In this document: in pieces, positions 8,645 to 18,892 of the stretch
How positions within the stretch are numbered: the first letter of the stretch is position 1
Layout of the letters: each line of letters starts with the position of its first letter
Source: Arcobacter sp. EP1
GTDB taxonomy: Bacteria > Campylobacterota > Campylobacteria > Campylobacterales > Arcobacteraceae
Assembly: GCA_001655195.1 (NCBI GenBank)
Contig: LPNY01000209.1
Span: forward strand, 1-64,000
Reading direction: 5' to 3'
DNA: 64,000 nucleotides
Notes under the pieces: generated by a model
Seen by the model: the letters and a program-made list of their open reading frames with translations, nothing else
Database searches by the model: none
What the model was told of the DNA's origin: nothing
Made by a program: the position numbers and the translations under genes

Positions 8645-10771
8645 ATGTTCCAGAATAAAAATATCGTTGCTAAAATCTTTACACCCGTAATTATTATTGC
8701 TGCCATTGCAGTCTGGTGTATCTATTTTTTCATTGCGACAAAAACAGAAGAGAATGTAATTAATCAAAGTATTGTAAGTGCAAAAAATATTGTTGACCAA
8801 TATAAAACACTTCGAGCTTATTATGCTAAAAATGTTGTTCCTGTAGTTAAAAAAAGTTCAGATTTAAAAATCAATTTTGACCACAAAGGTAAAGATAATA
8901 CTATTCCATTACCTGCAACACTTATTCATGATATGGGAGCACTAGTAAGTGCAAAAAAAGATGGTATCAAACTAAAACTCTATAGTGATTACCCATTCCC
9001 AAACAGAGCATCACGAGAGTTAGATAAGTTTTCTGAAACTGCTATGAAACGGTTTAGAGATGGAAATGTTGAACCATATATTAGTGTTGAAAAGCTTGAT
9101 GGTAAAGATGTTGTTAGGGTCGCAATTGCTGATTATATGGTAGCACAAGGGTGTGTTAACTGTCACAATACACGAGCGGATTCACCAAAAGTTGACTGGA
9201 AAATGGGAGACGTAAGAGGTTCATTAGAGGTTATTACTCCAATTGACCAACAACTAGCAAGTGTAACAACTTTAAACTATATTATTATTGGTAGTGTTTT
9301 TGCCCTAGGACTTATTTTATTACTTATTGTTTATATTGTCTTTGGAAGAGTCGTTCTTAAACCACTTCACAATTTACAACAAGGACTTCTTGAGTTCTTT
9401 AAATTTGTAAACAAAGAGAGTTCAAGTGTTAAACCTATAGCAATTTCTGCTAATGATGAAATTGGCTCAATGTCAAAAATAATCAATGAAAATATTGATA
9501 ATACACAAAACCTTGTACAAGCTGAAGAGAATTTCATTAGTGAAGTAAAACATATGTTAGTTGAGATTAAAAATGGAAAAATGAATAATCGGTTTGATAC
9601 CCCTATTCACTCAAAAACATTAGAAGAATTACGACAAGAGCTTAATGAAATGCTTGAAGCATTAGAGAGTAATATCTGTAAAGACACTAATAGTATTATT
9701 CAACTGTTCGAAGACTTTGCAAAACTTGACTTTACAAAAACTGTTGAAAATGACAATGGTAAAGTATCACTAGCTCTAAATAACTTAGGAAAACTGATTA
9801 CACAAATGCTTATTGAAAATAAGAAAAATGGTTTAACCTTAGAAAATAGTGCAAAAGTATTACTGGACAACGTTGATAACTTAAATGTTAGTTCTAATTC
9901 AGCAGCAGCATCTTTAGAAGAGACAGCAGCAGCATTAGAAGAGGTTACACAAAATATCCGAGGTAACAGTGAACACGTTGCACACATGTCAGATAATGCA
10001 ACTAAACTAAATAATTCTTCTGAAGCTGGTCAACAGTTAGCTATTAAAACAACTGCTGCTATGGATGACATCAATGAAAAAGTAACTGCTATTAATGAAG
10101 CAATTACTGTTATTGATCAAATTGCTTTCCAAACAAATATTCTATCCCTTAATGCAGCCGTTGAAGCAGCAACTGCAGGAGAAGCTGGAAAAGGATTCGC
10201 CGTTGTTGCACAAGAGGTTAGAAACCTAGCAGCACGATCAGCAGAAGCAGCAAAAGAGATTAAAGATTTAGTTGAAGACGCAAATATTAAAGCGAACGAA
10301 GGTAAAGAGATTGCAGATGGCATGATTGAAGGCTACACCGGTCTAAATGAAAATATCAGTAATACTATTGAACTTATTGGAAAAGTATCTGAAGCATCGA
10401 AAGAACAACTTCAAGGAATTGAGCAAATTAATGATGCAGTTAATCAACTTGACCACCAAACACAAGAGAATGCAAGTGTTGCTTCAAATGCTAAAAACAT
10501 TGCGGTACACACATCAGATATTGCAAAAAGAATTGTGACCAATGCAAACGCAAAAGAGTTTATTGGAAAAGACAATGTTCAAGCTGATACAATTGACTTT
10601 AAAGTATCAACCCCAAGTACAACGCAAGCTGTTATGCCAAAAGTGACACCAAAAGCATCAACGCCTGTACGAACAAAACCTATGAAAAAGATTGAAACAA
10701 TTCAACCTGAACCTTCAACAAAAACAATCACAGCATCAAATAGTGATGACGATGAATGGGAAAGCTTTTAA
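8645..10771 (+). CDS. Methyl-accepting chemotaxis protein with c-type haem-binding DUF3365 sensor and C-terminal pentapeptide-like tail
   Basis: A 708-residue chemoreceptor. An N-terminal membrane helix (about 10-32) precedes a periplasmic DUF3365/Tll0287-like domain carrying one CVNCH haem-c site near residue 170. A second membrane helix lies at about 213-235, then a HAMP-like region and a classical MCP signalling tip ([33 protein letters not shown]). The haem suggests redox or gas (NO, CO, O2) sensing; the ligand is an inference. A flexible Thr/Pro/Lys-rich linker ends in DDDEWESF, which closely resembles the W-x-x-F pentapeptide that tethers CheR/CheB on enteric receptors. It is monocistronic, divergent from the polyamine gene, and followed by ssrA. 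Confidence 0.93.
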   Translation: MFQNKNIVAKIFTPVIIIAAIAVWCIYFFIATKTEENVINQSIVSAKNIVDQYKTLRAYYAKNVVPVVKKSSDLKINFDHKGKDNTIPLPATLIHDMGALVSAKKDGIKLKLYSDYPFPNRASRELDKFSETAMKRFRDGNVEPYISVEKLDGKDVVRVAIADYMVAQGCVNCHNTRADSPKVDWKMGDVRGSLEVITPIDQQLASVTTLNYIIIGSVFALGLILLLIVYIVFGRVVLKPLHNLQQGLLEFFKFVNKESSSVKPIAISANDEIGSMSKIINENIDNTQNLVQAEENFISEVKHMLVEIKNGKMNNRFDTPIHSKTLEELRQELNEMLEALESNICKDTNSIIQLFEDFAKLDFTKTVENDNGKVSLALNNLGKLITQMLIENKKNGLTLENSAKVLLDNVDNLNVSSNSAAASLEETAAALEEVTQNIRGNSEHVAHMSDNATKLNNSSEAGQQLAIKTTAAMDDINEKVTAINEAITVIDQIAFQTNILSLNAAVEAATAGEAGKGFAVVAQEVRNLAARSAEAAKEIKDLVEDANIKANEGKEIADGMIEGYTGLNENISNTIELIGKVSEASKEQLQGIEQINDAVNQLDHQTQENASVASNAKNIAVHTSDIAKRIVTNANAKEFIGKDNVQADTIDFKVSTPSTTQAVMPKVTPKASTPVRTKPMKKIETIQPEPSTKTITASNSDDDEWESF

Positions 10772-10800
10772 GCTTTTTCATTCAAACTTCTAAATAATAC

Positions 10801-10829
10801 TTGTAAAACAATTATTCTTTTGCTATAAT
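10801..10829 (+). promoter_or_regulatory. ssrA promoter
   Basis: TTGTAA at 10801-10806 and TATAAT at 10824-10829 are separated by 17 bases, with a TG extension before the -10. Transcription would begin about 12 bases before the mature tmRNA 5' end. Confidence 0.7.
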
Positions 10830-10848
10830 TCGCACCTCACTTTTAAGT

Positions 10849-11245
10849 GGGGGTGACTTGGTATCGATTAGAGCAGTGAGGATCAGTTGCATGTCGGCCT
10901 GAACATGCCGTTACGCGGTTCATTTTTTTTAGACGCAAACAATACTGATTACGCTCCAGCTTACGCTAAAGTAGCATAAGTTAACAATTACACGGACTCG
11001 CCCTAGGGCTTGAGACCATGGAGGCTCACACTACTGATTCTATCTAAGTAGATTTAGTGGGTTCACCCAAGATAGATTATCATCTTAGGACTGATTTGAC
11101 TAATTTGAGACATTTTTAAATCTTAGCTTTGCAATTGCCTTGCGGGTTGAGTTGTCGCGAAGTGAAATTTTTCAACCCTTCTAAGCATGTAGACGCTGGT
11201 AGTAGCTGTTTTAAGACTCCGGTTCAATCCCGGACACCTCCACCA
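10849..11245 (+). ncRNA. ssrA: tmRNA (ssrA), one-piece
   Basis: Transfer-messenger RNA that rescues stalled ribosomes with SmpB. The 5' end GGGGGTGACTTGG pairs with the 3' CACCTCC to form a seven-pair acceptor stem with one G-U, followed by an encoded ACCA end. The T-arm reads GGTTCAATCCC. The reading frame resumes at GCA 10935 and ends at TAA 10977-10979, encoding the tag ANNTDYAPAYAKVA, an Arcobacter-like tag. It is not permuted. A weak AT-rich inverted repeat follows, but no strong terminator is visible. Confidence 0.97.
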
Positions 11246-11431
11246 TTTCAAACTAAAATTAATATTTATATCTCTTATATTAATCGTATGTACATTTAAC
11301 GAATGATAAACTCCTTTTCATATAATAAATCGTCATAATTCTGTCACAATAACCAATTTATTTATTAAAACTTAAACTTATGAATAATATAATAACTGCT
11401 TATGACATTTTATTTGCAAAGAAGGATAGCC

Positions 11432-13987
11432 ATGACTATTAAGAAAAAATCAACCCTTTTAATTGGAATATTTATTATTCTACTTATTCTAAATGGACTT
11501 GGACTTTTTGTATCCATGAACAAAATTCAAAATGCCAATGAGCATTTAATTAATGATACAAAAATCACATCATCTTTTGAAAAACTAAAATTTACACTTA
11601 AAAACCTACAAGAGGTTTCAACTGATGCTGCACTTGTTGGTGATGAAGAAGGTGTCAAAGAGTTAGACACCATTAAACAAGAATATTTATCGCTTCATAA
11701 AAACATCAGTGCAATGTCAATTTCAAATAATGAAAAAGAGTTACTTGAAGATATCAATAAACAGTTTGTTACGTACTTTCCTGCGCTAAAGAATATGGCT
11801 CAGTATGGAGTAGAAAGAGTAAAAGCACGAAAGTCCTCTATTACGGAAATGGCACTATTTGATAAGGTTGTTAAAGATATTGAAAGTGACTTTGAAAATA
11901 TCATGCAACTAGATGATTTACTGGTTATGCAACTGCAATACGATGTCGTTTCAATTCAAGAGATATTGACCGATGCGCTCGCTGTTGGTGATATTGCAGG
12001 TTTTAATGAAATTGATGAAATACAAAAGCGAGTTATTGGATTTCTAAAAGATACAGTTAAAGAAGAACCTAGCTTAGAAATAATCCTAAACAAACTTATT
12101 AAAAATGTCAATACTATGGTTACTAATGGTAAAAAAATGGCAAAAAAAGGTGAAACCTTTTCTGACATGGTTATCAAAACTAATAATGCAATGGAAATTG
12201 TAGATAAACACTACGCTATCATTGAAAAAGATATTGAAAAAATCATCACTGAACAAAATACTCTTATGGAGAAATCAATCCAAGAAGATATAAGCGTCAT
12301 CAGTAATGCAAAGACAGTTGCTCTTGTTTTAACGATTATCTTTATTTTGGCAGTTATTTTCTTAGCCGTTACTATCAAAAGTATTTTATCCAATATTACA
12401 AAACTCGATAAGGGTGTTGAAAACCTACTTAACAGTGAAACAGCCAGCAAAGTTAATATTGACTCAAATGATGAGATTGGTAATATCTCCACCAACTTCA
12501 ACGCATATATAGAGACGATTCAATCTGAACTTAAAGCAGATAAAAAAGTTATTGATGAAGCACGAACCGTTATTGGAAAAGTTAATGCAGGATTGTATAA
12601 CGATAGAATCAAACAAAAAGCAGGCTCAAATGAGGTTGAAAAACTCATCACTGAAATTAATAATATGATTGAAAAAACACAAAACAACCTCAATGCTATT
12701 TCAAAAGTACTTATTGCATTAGCAAATGCGCAATACGATTACGAAATTCCAAGAATCGAAGGGGTGACAGGGTTAATGTCGTCTTTATTACAAGGAACTC
12801 AAGTAACCCAATCAACCATTAATGAAGTAATGGCTCTCATTGATAATGCTAATAAACGTCTCACTTTTAGTGCTGATGATTTAAGCATTGCATCTGCTAA
12901 TTTAAGTAACTCTTCAAATGAACAAGCTGCCGCACTAGAACAAACAGCAGCAGCCATTGAAGAAGTAACATCAACCATTGAGCAAGGTAGTGAAAATGCG
13001 GCAAAAATGGCACTTTATGCACAAAATGTTACAAAATCAAGTTCTACTGGGATTGAATTAGCTAACCAAACATCAAACTCAATGGATGAATTAAGTACAG
13101 AAGTTAATACAATCAATGATGCCATTACTGTTATTGACCAAATTGCATTTCAAACGAATATTCTCTCTCTTAATGCAGCTGTTGAAGCGGCAACTGCTGG
13201 AGAAGCAGGAAAAGGGTTTGCAGTTGTTGCCCAAGAGGTTAGAAACCTGGCAGCAAGATCAGCAGAAGCAGCCAATGAAATCAAAGCTTTAGTTGAAAGC
13301 GCAACACAAAAAGCAAAAAACGGTAAAGTTGTATCAAATCAAATGATTGAAGGTTTTAATGAACTTAATACCAATATTGATACGACCATTGAAATTATCA
13401 ATGATGTAGCCAATGCCACTAAAGAACAAGGTGAAGCTATGGGTCAAATCAATGACACGGTTAATTCATTGGATCAAGCTACGCAAAAAAATGCTTCACT
13501 AGCTTCTGAGATTAGTGACATGGCTAAATCAACAAAAGAGTTAGCAATTCAACTTCAAGGTGCCGTTGATAGAACCAGTTTCTCAGATGATGCTAAACGT
13601 CGTGTTTGTAATACAGAACTTATTTTCCAACTTAATAAGTTTAAATCAGATCACATTAACCTAAAAAATGACAATTTCTGTCTATGTAAAGCAGGTACAA
13701 CCTTTACCGTTAAAAAACATACAGAGTGTGCATTTGGTCAATGGATTATAGAAAATAACGATTCTGAGTTTGCACAAACTGAGCTGTGGTCAAATATAAA
13801 AGATGCTCACAAAAAGTACCATATTATGATACAAGATACGGTTGACTTATATGCAGATGAGTATGATAATGGACAAATCTTCTCCGTAACAGAAAATGCA
13901 GAAGTTCAAGCAAATAAAATCTTTGCAATGATTGATAATCTTAAAGAACACAATTGTGATCTTCAATTTAATAAGAAAGGAGAATAG
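11432..13987 (+). CDS. Methyl-accepting chemotaxis protein with C-terminal CZB zinc-binding domain
   Basis: An 851-residue chemoreceptor. A membrane helix at about 7-28 is followed by a helical periplasmic domain of ~260 residues and a second membrane helix at about 291-312 ([20 protein letters not shown]). Then come HAMP-like segments and an MCP signalling domain with the conserved tip ([18 protein letters not shown]). The last ~110 residues form a chemoreceptor zinc-binding (CZB) domain with the His...Cys...His ligands visible in [18 protein letters not shown] and HKKYHI. CZB domains are linked to zinc or hypochlorite sensing. I chose the ATG at 11432 because GAAGGA lies five bases before it; an upstream ATG at 11402 lacks this. 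It is followed within 2 bp by a PAS protein, so the two are probably a receptor and its sensor partner. Confidence 0.92.
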   Translation: MTIKKKSTLLIGIFIILLILNGLGLFVSMNKIQNANEHLINDTKITSSFEKLKFTLKNLQEVSTDAALVGDEEGVKELDTIKQEYLSLHKNISAMSISNNEKELLEDINKQFVTYFPALKNMAQYGVERVKARKSSITEMALFDKVVKDIESDFENIMQLDDLLVMQLQYDVVSIQEILTDALAVGDIAGFNEIDEIQKRVIGFLKDTVKEEPSLEIILNKLIKNVNTMVTNGKKMAKKGETFSDMVIKTNNAMEIVDKHYAIIEKDIEKIITEQNTLMEKSIQEDISVISNAKTVALVLTIIFILAVIFLAVTIKSILSNITKLDKGVENLLNSETASKVNIDSNDEIGNISTNFNAYIETIQSELKADKKVIDEARTVIGKVNAGLYNDRIKQKAGSNEVEKLITEINNMIEKTQNNLNAISKVLIALANAQYDYEIPRIEGVTGLMSSLLQGTQVTQSTINEVMALIDNANKRLTFSADDLSIASANLSNSSNEQAAALEQTAAAIEEVTSTIEQGSENAAKMALYAQNVTKSSSTGIELANQTSNSMDELSTEVNTINDAITVIDQIAFQTNILSLNAAVEAATAGEAGKGFAVVAQEVRNLAARSAEAANEIKALVESATQKAKNGKVVSNQMIEGFNELNTNIDTTIEIINDVANATKEQGEAMGQINDTVNSLDQATQKNASLASEISDMAKSTKELAIQLQGAVDRTSFSDDAKRRVCNTELIFQLNKFKSDHINLKNDNFCLCKAGTTFTVKKHTECAFGQWIIENNDSEFAQTELWSNIKDAHKKYHIMIQDTVDLYADEYDNGQIFSVTENAEVQANKIFAMIDNLKEHNCDLQFNKKGE

Positions 13988-13989
13988 TC

Positions 13990-14379
13990 ATGCCAGCAGG
14001 AAAAGAGACAGTTTTAAATGATAATGCTTTTTTAGTAAGTGAAACCGATGCAAAGGGACATATTCTTTTTGCCAACAAACAGTTCTGTGATGTTGCAGAG
14101 TATGATGAAGAAGAACTCCTAGGAAAACCTCACAATATCGTTCGACATGCAGATATGCCAAAAATTGCATTTAAAGATCTTTGGGAAACAGTTCAAAGAG
14201 GTGAAGTATGGCAAGGTTTCGTAAAAAACAAAACAAAATCAGGTGGATTTTATTGGGTTTTAGCAACTGTTTATCCTTATAAAAATGATAAAGACGAACA
14301 GTGTTATATGTCATGTAGAAGAAAACCCACACGCCAAGAGATTGAAAAATACACTGCATTATATAAAACAATGCATTAA
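13990..14379 (+). CDS. Aer/CetB-type PAS domain protein
   Basis: A 129-residue single PAS protein of the redox-taxis type. The characteristic Aer-like segment is present (NIVRHADMPKIAFKDLW, GGFYWVLATVYPY); such PAS domains usually bind FAD. There is no membrane segment, so it should act in the cytoplasm. It begins 2 bp after the preceding chemoreceptor with AAAGGAG upstream, which recalls the C. jejuni CetA-CetB arrangement in which a PAS protein signals through a separate receptor. Pairing with this particular CZB receptor is inferred from gene order. Confidence 0.88.
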   Translation: MPAGKETVLNDNAFLVSETDAKGHILFANKQFCDVAEYDEEELLGKPHNIVRHADMPKIAFKDLWETVQRGEVWQGFVKNKTKSGGFYWVLATVYPYKNDKDEQCYMSCRRKPTRQEIEKYTALYKTMH

Positions 14380-14410
14380 AATGAGTACTGTCTTTTCAAT
14401 ACTCATTTTA
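14377..14410 (+). terminator. Terminator after the MCP-PAS pair
   Basis: An 11-bp inverted repeat, TAAAATGAGTA / TACTCATTTTA, begins at the stop codon of the PAS gene. It is AT-rich and followed by A/T DNA. Confidence 0.6.
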
Positions 14411-14536
14411 AAAATATATATAATTTAAATACTAAAATAACTTTTTAATATATATTTAACATTTTATACTTGTTTTTGATATATTTATGTGACTTTTGTG
14501 TTATAATTAAAATTAATTTAACCAAAGGGACTCAAA

Positions 14537-14638
14537 ATGGAAAATATCCAGCTACTTATTATACTTGTTTTAGCTCTTGGAGCGGCATCACTTGTGAGTG
14601 TATATTTCTTTGATAAAAAGATGTCAAATAACGAATAA
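14537..14638 (+). CDS. 33-residue single-helix membrane microprotein
   Basis: An open frame of 33 codons beginning MENIQLL and ending KKMSNNE. Residues 4-25 are strongly hydrophobic (LLIILVLALGAASLVSVYFF), giving one membrane helix with a short polar tail. AAAGGGA lies about eight bases before the ATG, and a TATAAT sequence at about 14503 could be its -10. It stands alone between a terminator and the NUDIX gene. It resembles small respiratory-complex or membrane regulatory peptides only in general form; function is unknown. Confidence 0.6.
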   Translation: MENIQLLIILVLALGAASLVSVYFFDKKMSNNE

Positions 14639-14776
14639 ACTGACTCTTTTTTCTTAAATTATAACACTACATTCATATCCATAACACGTAAAAGGTTCTC
14701 TTTTTTAAAGCAAGTATTGGTTATGAACAATAATAAAATGTTAATAATTAGCTATACTTTGTAAAAAAGAAAATCC

Positions 14777-15193
14777 ATGATAAAAACACCACACATTGCA
14801 ACAGATGGCATAATAAAACTCTACAACAAACAAAATATTTTTCAAGGTATTATTTTTATAGAACGGCTCAATCCACCTTTTGGTATTGCTCTACCTGGTG
14901 GTTTTGTGGACATAGGAGAAAAAGTAGAAGATGCATTGGTTCGTGAAATGAAAGAGGAAGTTTCTCTTGATGTAACTATCGAAAAACTCTTAGGAATTTA
15001 TTCTGATCCAAAACGAGATAGTAGATTTCATACTGTTTCAGCAGTCTATATCTGTAACGCAATAGGAGAGCCAAAAGCAGCCGATGATGCCAAAGAGGTT
15101 TTTATTTATCACCCCAAAGAGATCCCCTTAGATAAGCTTGTATTTGACCACAAAGAGATTATTCAGAACTATCTTCAAGAGGAAAACTTATAA
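14777..15193 (+). CDS. NUDIX hydrolase
   Basis: A 138-residue NUDIX enzyme that would hydrolyse a nucleoside-diphosphate-linked substrate in the cytoplasm. The complete NUDIX box is visible at about residues 42-64: GG..DIGEKVEDALVREMKEE, with the expected Gly, Glu and REMKEE metal ligands. Length is normal for a single-domain member. The ribosome site is weak. Its 3' end overlaps the convergent histidine kinase gene by 35 bp. The substrate cannot be read from sequence. Confidence 0.9.
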   Translation: MIKTPHIATDGIIKLYNKQNIFQGIIFIERLNPPFGIALPGGFVDIGEKVEDALVREMKEEVSLDVTIEKLLGIYSDPKRDSRFHTVSAVYICNAIGEPKAADDAKEVFIYHPKEIPLDKLVFDHKEIIQNYLQEENL

Positions 15194-17084
15194 CAAACTC
15201 TGCTCCAGTGTGTTGTTGGTTTTCATAATCATAAGCAACATTTTTAGCTTCAATATTTCCATGCATATGTTTAACAATTATTTCTTGGCACATGTATAAC
15301 CCTAATCCTGTTCCTCTGCTTTTGTGTTTTGTTGTAAAATAAGGCTCAAAAATTCTTTTCATAATCTTTTCATCAATGCCATGTGCATTATCTTTGACTT
15401 TGATAACAACACTATTTTTTAAGCAAGAGGCGTGGATAAATAAAAGACGCTGATGACTTTCTATTTTTTCTAATTGAGAAATTGCATTATTAACAATATT
15501 AATTAAAACTTGTAAGAGTTCATTTTCCAGATTATAAACTTGAATATTCTCATACTCTTTTACAATAATAATCTCATTTTTCTTAATAGGGGCATTAATA
15601 AGTTTAAGCATTTTATCAAAGGTTTGCTCCAAATAAAAATGCTCTTTTACTTTATTAGGATTAAAATAATCACTAAAATCATCAATAGTTTGAGACAAGT
15701 GCTGTACTGAAGTATGAATATCATCCATTGATTTATACAACTCTTCATCGTCCACTTTTAAAAGTTTTCGCTTCATTTTAACACCAGTGGAAATAGTACT
15801 AATTAGACTTAAAGGTTGTCTCCATTGGTGAGCAATATTGGCTAACATTTCGCCCATTGCTGCCATTTTTGACTGTTGAGCTAAAATATTATCCGTTTCA
15901 CGAATATGCTGAATTTGAGAAAGTACTTTTTTACGATAACTTAAAAATCGCTCTTCAATCATTTTTGCAAGATAAACAGAAATGGCTAGAAAAAATAGGG
16001 TAAAAATTGCACTAAAAATTATCAATTTGATAATATAATCTTTGTTCTCTTTATGAAGTTCTTGCTCTTTTAATAATATTTCACTATTAAGTTCATCCGC
16101 ATAAAAACCAGACCCTAAAGCCCATTTAAATTCATCTAATCCTTTTACATAAGTTGTTTTACGTGCAGGCTCACCTGTATCTGGCTTAATAGTTCCAATA
16201 TATTTAATATAGCCACCGCCTGTTTTAGCTTTTTCAATAATTCCGCGGGTGATATAAAAACCATTAGCATCTTTTAGATCAATTCTGTTTTGATTAATAT
16301 AAGATTGTTTGATGTGACTGAGTTGCACACCATTATAATCAAAAACAAAAACATATCCATTTACTCCATATTTAATGGTTGAAATATATTTAGAGATACG
16401 TTCTTTTAATATATTCTCAAAATCAACCAAGTATTCTCCCGAGCCAATTATCATATCGTAAGGTTCGAAACGTTTATTAAATGTGATTTTACGGTACTCA
16501 TTTTTTAAGTCATTTGGTCGATACCAGTAAAGTTCACTAAAATAATCATTAGAAGACTCAAGTCCTTTTATTATTTTTTGTAAAATATACACACCACGCT
16601 TATCTTTCATGGCAATAATATTGTTACCCTCTAAACTTGGCTTAATTGCATGTAATACATTGATACCATTCATCGTATGTATATAATAATATCCACGACC
16701 GTCATTGAAGCGAATCTCTCGTAATGCGGTTTTAATAAGATCAATAATCTCTTCTTTGCTTTTTGTATCTCTGTATTTTTTATAAATTGATGTGGCAATA
16801 TCATGGGCAATATAGACTTTTTTCTTGATAAATTCTCGAAGTCTCTCTTCACTGTTACCTTTTTCATAACGTATATAATCAATAACCCGTTGAACCTCTT
16901 GTTTTACTTGTATCCGTTGTTCATTGATAAACTTCTCTTTCATGGTAACAAGTTCATTTTCATAATTTAACCGTGTTTGGGAAAGTAAAAAATAGGTATA
17001 CAGTATTGAGACAACTAATACAAGTCCAATAGGAGCATAACGAATTATTTTTAAAAGTTGTTTTTCTTTATTTGATAACATCAT
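15159..17084 (-). CDS. Cache-domain membrane histidine kinase
   Basis: A 641-residue sensor kinase. A membrane helix at about 13-32 is followed by a large periplasmic double Cache-type domain (two related blocks, each with a GYYYIH / GYVFVF-type strand and a GSGEYL / GSGFYA motif). A second membrane helix lies at about 345-367, then the kinase core. The phospho-accepting His is in NIAHQWRQPLS near residue 417; N, G1 and G2 boxes are visible (INIVNNAISQL, DNAHGID, GTGLGLYM). Cache domains usually bind small organic ligands. No response regulator is adjacent, so it is an orphan. It is divergent from another kinase with an almost identical H-box. Confidence 0.9.
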   Translation of the reverse strand: MMLSNKEKQLLKIIRYAPIGLVLVVSILYTYFLLSQTRLNYENELVTMKEKFINEQRIQVKQEVQRVIDYIRYEKGNSEERLREFIKKKVYIAHDIATSIYKKYRDTKSKEEIIDLIKTALREIRFNDGRGYYYIHTMNGINVLHAIKPSLEGNNIIAMKDKRGVYILQKIIKGLESSNDYFSELYWYRPNDLKNEYRKITFNKRFEPYDMIIGSGEYLVDFENILKERISKYISTIKYGVNGYVFVFDYNGVQLSHIKQSYINQNRIDLKDANGFYITRGIIEKAKTGGGYIKYIGTIKPDTGEPARKTTYVKGLDEFKWALGSGFYADELNSEILLKEQELHKENKDYIIKLIIFSAIFTLFFLAISVYLAKMIEERFLSYRKKVLSQIQHIRETDNILAQQSKMAAMGEMLANIAHQWRQPLSLISTISTGVKMKRKLLKVDDEELYKSMDDIHTSVQHLSQTIDDFSDYFNPNKVKEHFYLEQTFDKMLKLINAPIKKNEIIIVKEYENIQVYNLENELLQVLINIVNNAISQLEKIESHQRLLFIHASCLKNSVVIKVKDNAHGIDEKIMKRIFEPYFTTKHKSRGTGLGLYMCQEIIVKHMHGNIEAKNVAYDYENQQHTGAEFVISFPLEDSSE

Positions 17085-17243
17085 AAATCCATAATTATTC
17101 TATATTTATGATACCATTTAACTTCTTCACTTACCATATGTAATCCTTACTACGTCGTATTTAATGCAGTAAAAAAGACATAAGATCACGTTTTAAAAAG
17201 TTATTTTGTGATTTTTTATTTTAAATTAGTATAATATATTACT

Positions 17244-18806
17244 ATGAATACAAAAAATGTAAAACTATCAGATAACTCATCTCTTTTCTTTGACTTTATT
17301 AATGAGTCAAGTGAAATTATTTTTATCATTGACCAAAATAAACTTACTATTGAGTATGCAAATTTACAAGCTTCAAAGATATTAGGATTTAGCCAAGAAG
17401 AGTTTGAAAATATGCCTTTGGACAATATTTTATCTGAGCTTGATTTAGAAAAATTAGGAGTTGGACTCATCCGTCAAAAAGACAAACTCGGTTCATACTC
17501 TCTTTTAACCTCAAAAACACAAGAACATTTTTATGTACGAACAAGTTACACAACCCATGAACATGATGGAAAGTCTCACACAATAATAATTTCACGAGAC
17601 ATTACAGAAAAGATAAAAAAAGAGCTTCTTTTAAGCAGTAAGATTCAGCAAAATCAACAAGATTTAGAAAACCAAAGAATCTTTTCAGATACACTTATTA
17701 ATAATGCTCCTATTCCAATTTTTTACAAAAATAGTAACGGAGAATACTTGGGAGCCAACAAAGCATGGGAAGAGATGACAGGTCTCAGCGAAAAGGATGT
17801 TATAGGAAAATCCGTTTATGATATTGCGCCTAAAGAGATTGCTGATATCTATTATGAACAAGATGAGAAAGTATTTACATTAGAAGAAAACCCTCAAATT
17901 TATCAATGGAAAGTCAACAATCAACTCAAAAAAGAGACCTATGATGTTATTTTTCATAAATCAGCCTATTTTGATAGTGATTCCAATGTTATTGGTCTCA
18001 TTGGCATTGTTACAGATATAACAGATATGACCAAACTCAAATATGAAAAAGAGGAAAAAGAGCGTCTCATTTATCATCAATCAAAAATGGCAGCAATGGG
18101 AGAGATGCTTGAGAATATTGCCCACCAATGGAGACAACCTTTATCTATCATTTCTACAAGTGCTACAGGTCTTCAAATGCAACAAGAGTTTGATTTATTA
18201 ACACAAGAGGAACTAAGTAAAGCCATTGATAACATTTTCGAATCATCACAATATCTTTCTCAAACAATTGATGATTTTCGATATTTTTTTAAAACTGACA
18301 AAAAAAAGAACAGCTTTAATTCTCAATCAATTTTTGAAAGAACACTAAAACTACTCTCCTCTAAATTTGTTAACAATGACCTTACCTTACTTACAGATAT
18401 ACAAGAGTGTATGCTTTACACTTACGAAAATGAACTCACACACGTTATAATCAACATCTTAAATAATGCTGCAGATGTACTCAATCAAAAAAATAAAGAA
18501 GAGAAAATCATACAAGTCACAGCTTATGAGAAAGAGGCACATTTTATTATTACGATACAAGACAACGCAGAGGGAGTCCCAACTGAAATTATTGACAGGA
18601 TATTTGAGCCTTACTTTACAACAAAACATCAAACACAAGGTACCGGTATAGGTCTATATATGAGTCAAGAGATTGTCAAAAAACATCTTGATGGTTTATT
18701 AGAAGTTTCAAATAAAAGATTTACCTACAAAAACTACGATTATGTTGGGGCAATGTTTACTATTACTATCCCCTTAGAACATGAACCAGTGGATTACTCA
18801 ATATAG
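17244..18806 (+). CDS. Soluble PAS-PAS histidine kinase
   Basis: A 520-residue sensor kinase without membrane segments. Two PAS domains occupy about residues 10-125 and 140-260 (the second begins INNAPIPIFYKNSNGEYLGANKAW). The kinase core follows, with the phospho-His in NIAHQWRQPLS near residue 293 and ATP-binding motifs INILNNAADVL, DNAEGV and GTGIGLYM. It is divergent from the Cache kinase at 15159-17084, whose core is similar. No response regulator lies nearby, so its output partner is unknown. Confidence 0.9.
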   Translation: MNTKNVKLSDNSSLFFDFINESSEIIFIIDQNKLTIEYANLQASKILGFSQEEFENMPLDNILSELDLEKLGVGLIRQKDKLGSYSLLTSKTQEHFYVRTSYTTHEHDGKSHTIIISRDITEKIKKELLLSSKIQQNQQDLENQRIFSDTLINNAPIPIFYKNSNGEYLGANKAWEEMTGLSEKDVIGKSVYDIAPKEIADIYYEQDEKVFTLEENPQIYQWKVNNQLKKETYDVIFHKSAYFDSDSNVIGLIGIVTDITDMTKLKYEKEEKERLIYHQSKMAAMGEMLENIAHQWRQPLSIISTSATGLQMQQEFDLLTQEELSKAIDNIFESSQYLSQTIDDFRYFFKTDKKKNSFNSQSIFERTLKLLSSKFVNNDLTLLTDIQECMLYTYENELTHVIINILNNAADVLNQKNKEEKIIQVTAYEKEAHFIITIQDNAEGVPTEIIDRIFEPYFTTKHQTQGTGIGLYMSQEIVKKHLDGLLEVSNKRFTYKNYDYVGAMFTITIPLEHEPVDYSI

Positions 18807-18892
18807 TTCTTTGTAATTTTGTATAAATAACCTATTTTTAAGTCAATAATACCTACAATAAGCGCCATATTTACACACAAAAAAGGTTCTTA

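Noticed and set aside
11241-11300. A tRNA-like 3' end (GGTTCAATCCC...CCA) as a separate tRNA gene.
   Set aside because: It is the T-arm and acceptor of the tmRNA; no anticodon or D arm lies directly upstream.
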